Of a stretch of 64,000 bases of DNA, positions 62,110 to 64,000 are shown piece after piece. The position numbers and the translations under genes are program-made. Below the pieces are notes generated by a model, which did not search any database, was not told the origin of the DNA, and worked only from the letters and a program-made list of their open reading frames with translations. Every line of letters starts with the position of its first letter. Position 1 is the first letter of the stretch. Source of the DNA: Vitis vinifera (taxonomy: Eukaryota; Streptophyta; Magnoliopsida; Vitales; Vitaceae); NCBI RefSeq assembly GCF_030704535.1, contig NC_081822.1:2223001-2287000 (forward strand), read 5' to 3'.

Positions 62110-64000
62110 TTCCTTTTTTTTGGGGGGGGTAGGGGTATAGGTAATATTATATCAAGTGCCAAAAAACAGTGCATCAAGGTAAACAAGACATATACAAAGA
62201 GCGCTAAAGTATCAGAAAGAACTTTCTCCCTTAGCAAGAACCCAACCAACCAACAAAATCTAATAAATAAGTGTTCATCCATGTACATTCTACTCACAAT
62301 AAAAGGTTACAAAGGAATAGACCCTTTAAGAGCATGGGTCTTCAAGTCCTCCCTTTACAAGCTGTCCAAAGAATGCATAACAGAGCAGGACTCCAAATCA
62401 ACCTCCTTCTCATGAAGGAGTCATCCCAAACTAAAAGAATCTCTTTGACTATAGCAAACAGAATCCAAGTAATGTCAAACAAAGAGAAGAGCAACTGCTA
62501 AAGAAAAACTTATCTTGGCACAGTGTAGCATAATGCGATCAATTAATTCTTGTCTGATTTTACAAAGGAAAATCAGAAGCCCACTTTAGATGGAAACCCT
62601 GGATTCCAATTACCCTCATTGAGAAAGTGATTGAATTCAAGGACTCCAACGCAACACAAAGACTTAATGAAGAAAAAATAATTCCTCGAATCCATCCTCA
62701 ATACTAGGTCCCCCCTCATCCATATCAAATAAAAGGCTTGTAACAGTTGTTGCCACCCGTTTTCTTATCTCATTATCTTGAGAAAACAAATTTTAACCCT
62801 GGAGAAAAAATTCCTTCTTCTATGAGCATTGGCCATTTTGTGGAAGAATTTAGTGTTACTATCACCCTCCTTTCATCAAATTTCCTTAGATTTCTGTCTC
62901 TAACGAAGTTTCTTGGAAAAGAGGCCACTTGCGAAATTCCTCCCTAGCTATCGTCCTAGTTTTCTCTTCCTCTTAAGAAAGGGGGGTCCCTCCATCTCCT
63001 TTGAATCCCAAAATCCCATCTGATGTAAGTTCATCTCCTCCTTGATGGAAACATTGTCCAACACCTCTTTATTCCAAATTTTAAGTCTTATTTCAAAGCT
63101 TTCAACTTTGAAGCCAAAATGAAAGGGCCTAGAAATAAAGTCCTTGAAATCCTTCTCTTTTAAACACATTTTAAAATCTAAAAAGCGTCACTTCCTTTCT
63201 TAATCCACCCTCATCTAGAAGAATTGGTGCATAATCTGAAACAGGCTTTGGCAAAGTTCTTTGAACCACCCCATTAAAATGACTCCCCCAATCCTCAAAC
63301 ACCAAAAAATGATCTAATCTTGATAAGGACTGATTATTCAGCCCTTTACACCACGTAAATGGACCCCCTCAGCAGTAGAAGATCCCACAACTCCTGCTCT
63401 TCAAAAGTCTCTGAGAACCTTCTCATGGCTGGAAATAGTCTATTTCCTTTGTTACATTCTCCTGGGAATCATACCACATTAATGTCTCCCCCCCACACCT
63501 GGGTTGGGTGGGAAAGGATGTGGGGGATGAGGTTGGGTTATCCCACAAGCCCTTGATGGTCAAACCCTGCCTAGAAATCCTCCTTTTCTCTCCTTAAGAT
63601 GAGCCCCTATATCCCTGAAAAAACCCAAACAAAGTCATTCTCCCAATTTTAGAATTGACAAGAAACTGAGAATTCTCCCACTTCCATACCCACAAGCTCC
63701 CTAACACCTTATTACCTCAGAACATCGGCATCCCACCAGAGGCTCCCTTTGCACCCACAACTCCCCATTCCAAAAATCTCCCACCCTTAAACTCCTCACT
63801 AACTCCCTCAACATCTTCTGAATTTTTGTTTCTTGAAGGTAAATTAAATCAGCTTTCTGCGTACTAATCAAATACTTAATTGCATTTCTCTTATCACTAT
63901 CATTAGCCCCTTTCACATTCCAAGAAATAATTCTTAACTTCATCTGCAAACTGATGCAAGATTGCAACCTTCCTTGCAACTACCCTCCCTACCACTTGTT
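62110..64000 (-). mobile_element. Internally deleted L1-type LINE in an SDG8 intron
   Basis: The minus strand begins the ORF2 endonuclease at about 63943 (MKLRIISWNVKGANDSDKRN, then KADLIYLQETKIQ). Further endonuclease pieces follow in shifting frames (GGDINVVWFPGECN near 63490; NQSLSRLDHFLVFEDW near 63320; PVSDYAPILLDEGG near 63220; IWNKEV near 63080). The reverse transcriptase domain is missing: within a few hundred bases comes the zinc-binding end (IDRIMLHCAKI near 62530), then the 3' tail 'ataatattacctata' near 62140 and an A-rich end. Stops and frameshifts are many. The element may continue past the right edge. Confidence 0.8.

Noticed and set aside
63359-63556. Plus-strand open frame at the right edge
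   Set aside because: It is the reverse strand of the LINE endonuclease remnant.

Overview
The window is nuclear DNA of a flowering plant, a eudicot and most likely grapevine (Vitis). Genes are split by GT-AG introns, intergenic and intronic DNA is AT-rich, LINE and MITE remnants sit in introns, and every recognisable protein is plant-type. The Vitis call rests on recalled protein similarity and not on a search. There is no sign of a prokaryotic, viral or CRISPR system.

Layout, left to right: (1) 881-1369, minus, an intronless calmodulin-like Ca2+ sensor (CML44-like). (2) 3536-18031, minus, a complete 17-exon UDP-sugar pyrophosphorylase whose 14.5 kb length comes from repeat-filled introns. 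(3) 18151-22600, a long AT-rich gap without a convincing gene. (4) 22981-27642, plus, a four-exon nuclear-looking protein I cannot assign to a family. (5) 27897-29585, minus, the two-exon chloroplast NDH subunit NdhM. (6) 31420-44471, minus, a ten-exon CCCH zinc-finger protein of about 2170 residues with a 5 kb first exon; its first intron holds a 1.2 kb inverted-repeat element. (7) 46440-50273, minus, a ten-exon receptor-like cytoplasmic kinase with an N-terminal universal-stress (adenine nucleotide alpha hydrolase-like) domain. Its second exon is 28 nt too short, which breaks the frame. (8) 56771-57936, plus, a two-exon TCHQD-class glutathione S-transferase. (9) 60562-61893, minus, the last exon of an ASHH2/SDG8-type histone H3K36 methyltransferase gene that runs off the right edge, with an internally deleted LINE in its next intron.

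The genes do not form a pathway. Their order is informative: CML44, C3H7 and the kinase are recalled neighbours in one Arabidopsis chromosome 1 segment (At1g21550-At1g21590), and a kinase paralogue, TCHQD and SDG8 in the duplicated segment (At1g77280-At1g77300). This window carries both sets in one row, as expected of a genome without the Arabidopsis-lineage duplication.

The strongest unusual observation is the 28-nt frame-breaking deletion, with a short microhomology at its junction, in the kinase gene. It is either a loss-of-function haplotype or an assembly error. Next are an unassigned protein gene with internal repeats and a stop-free in-frame 144-nt intron, a long near-perfect palindrome inside the intronic element, and a six-copy G-box cluster in gene-free DNA near 52.1-52.6 kb.
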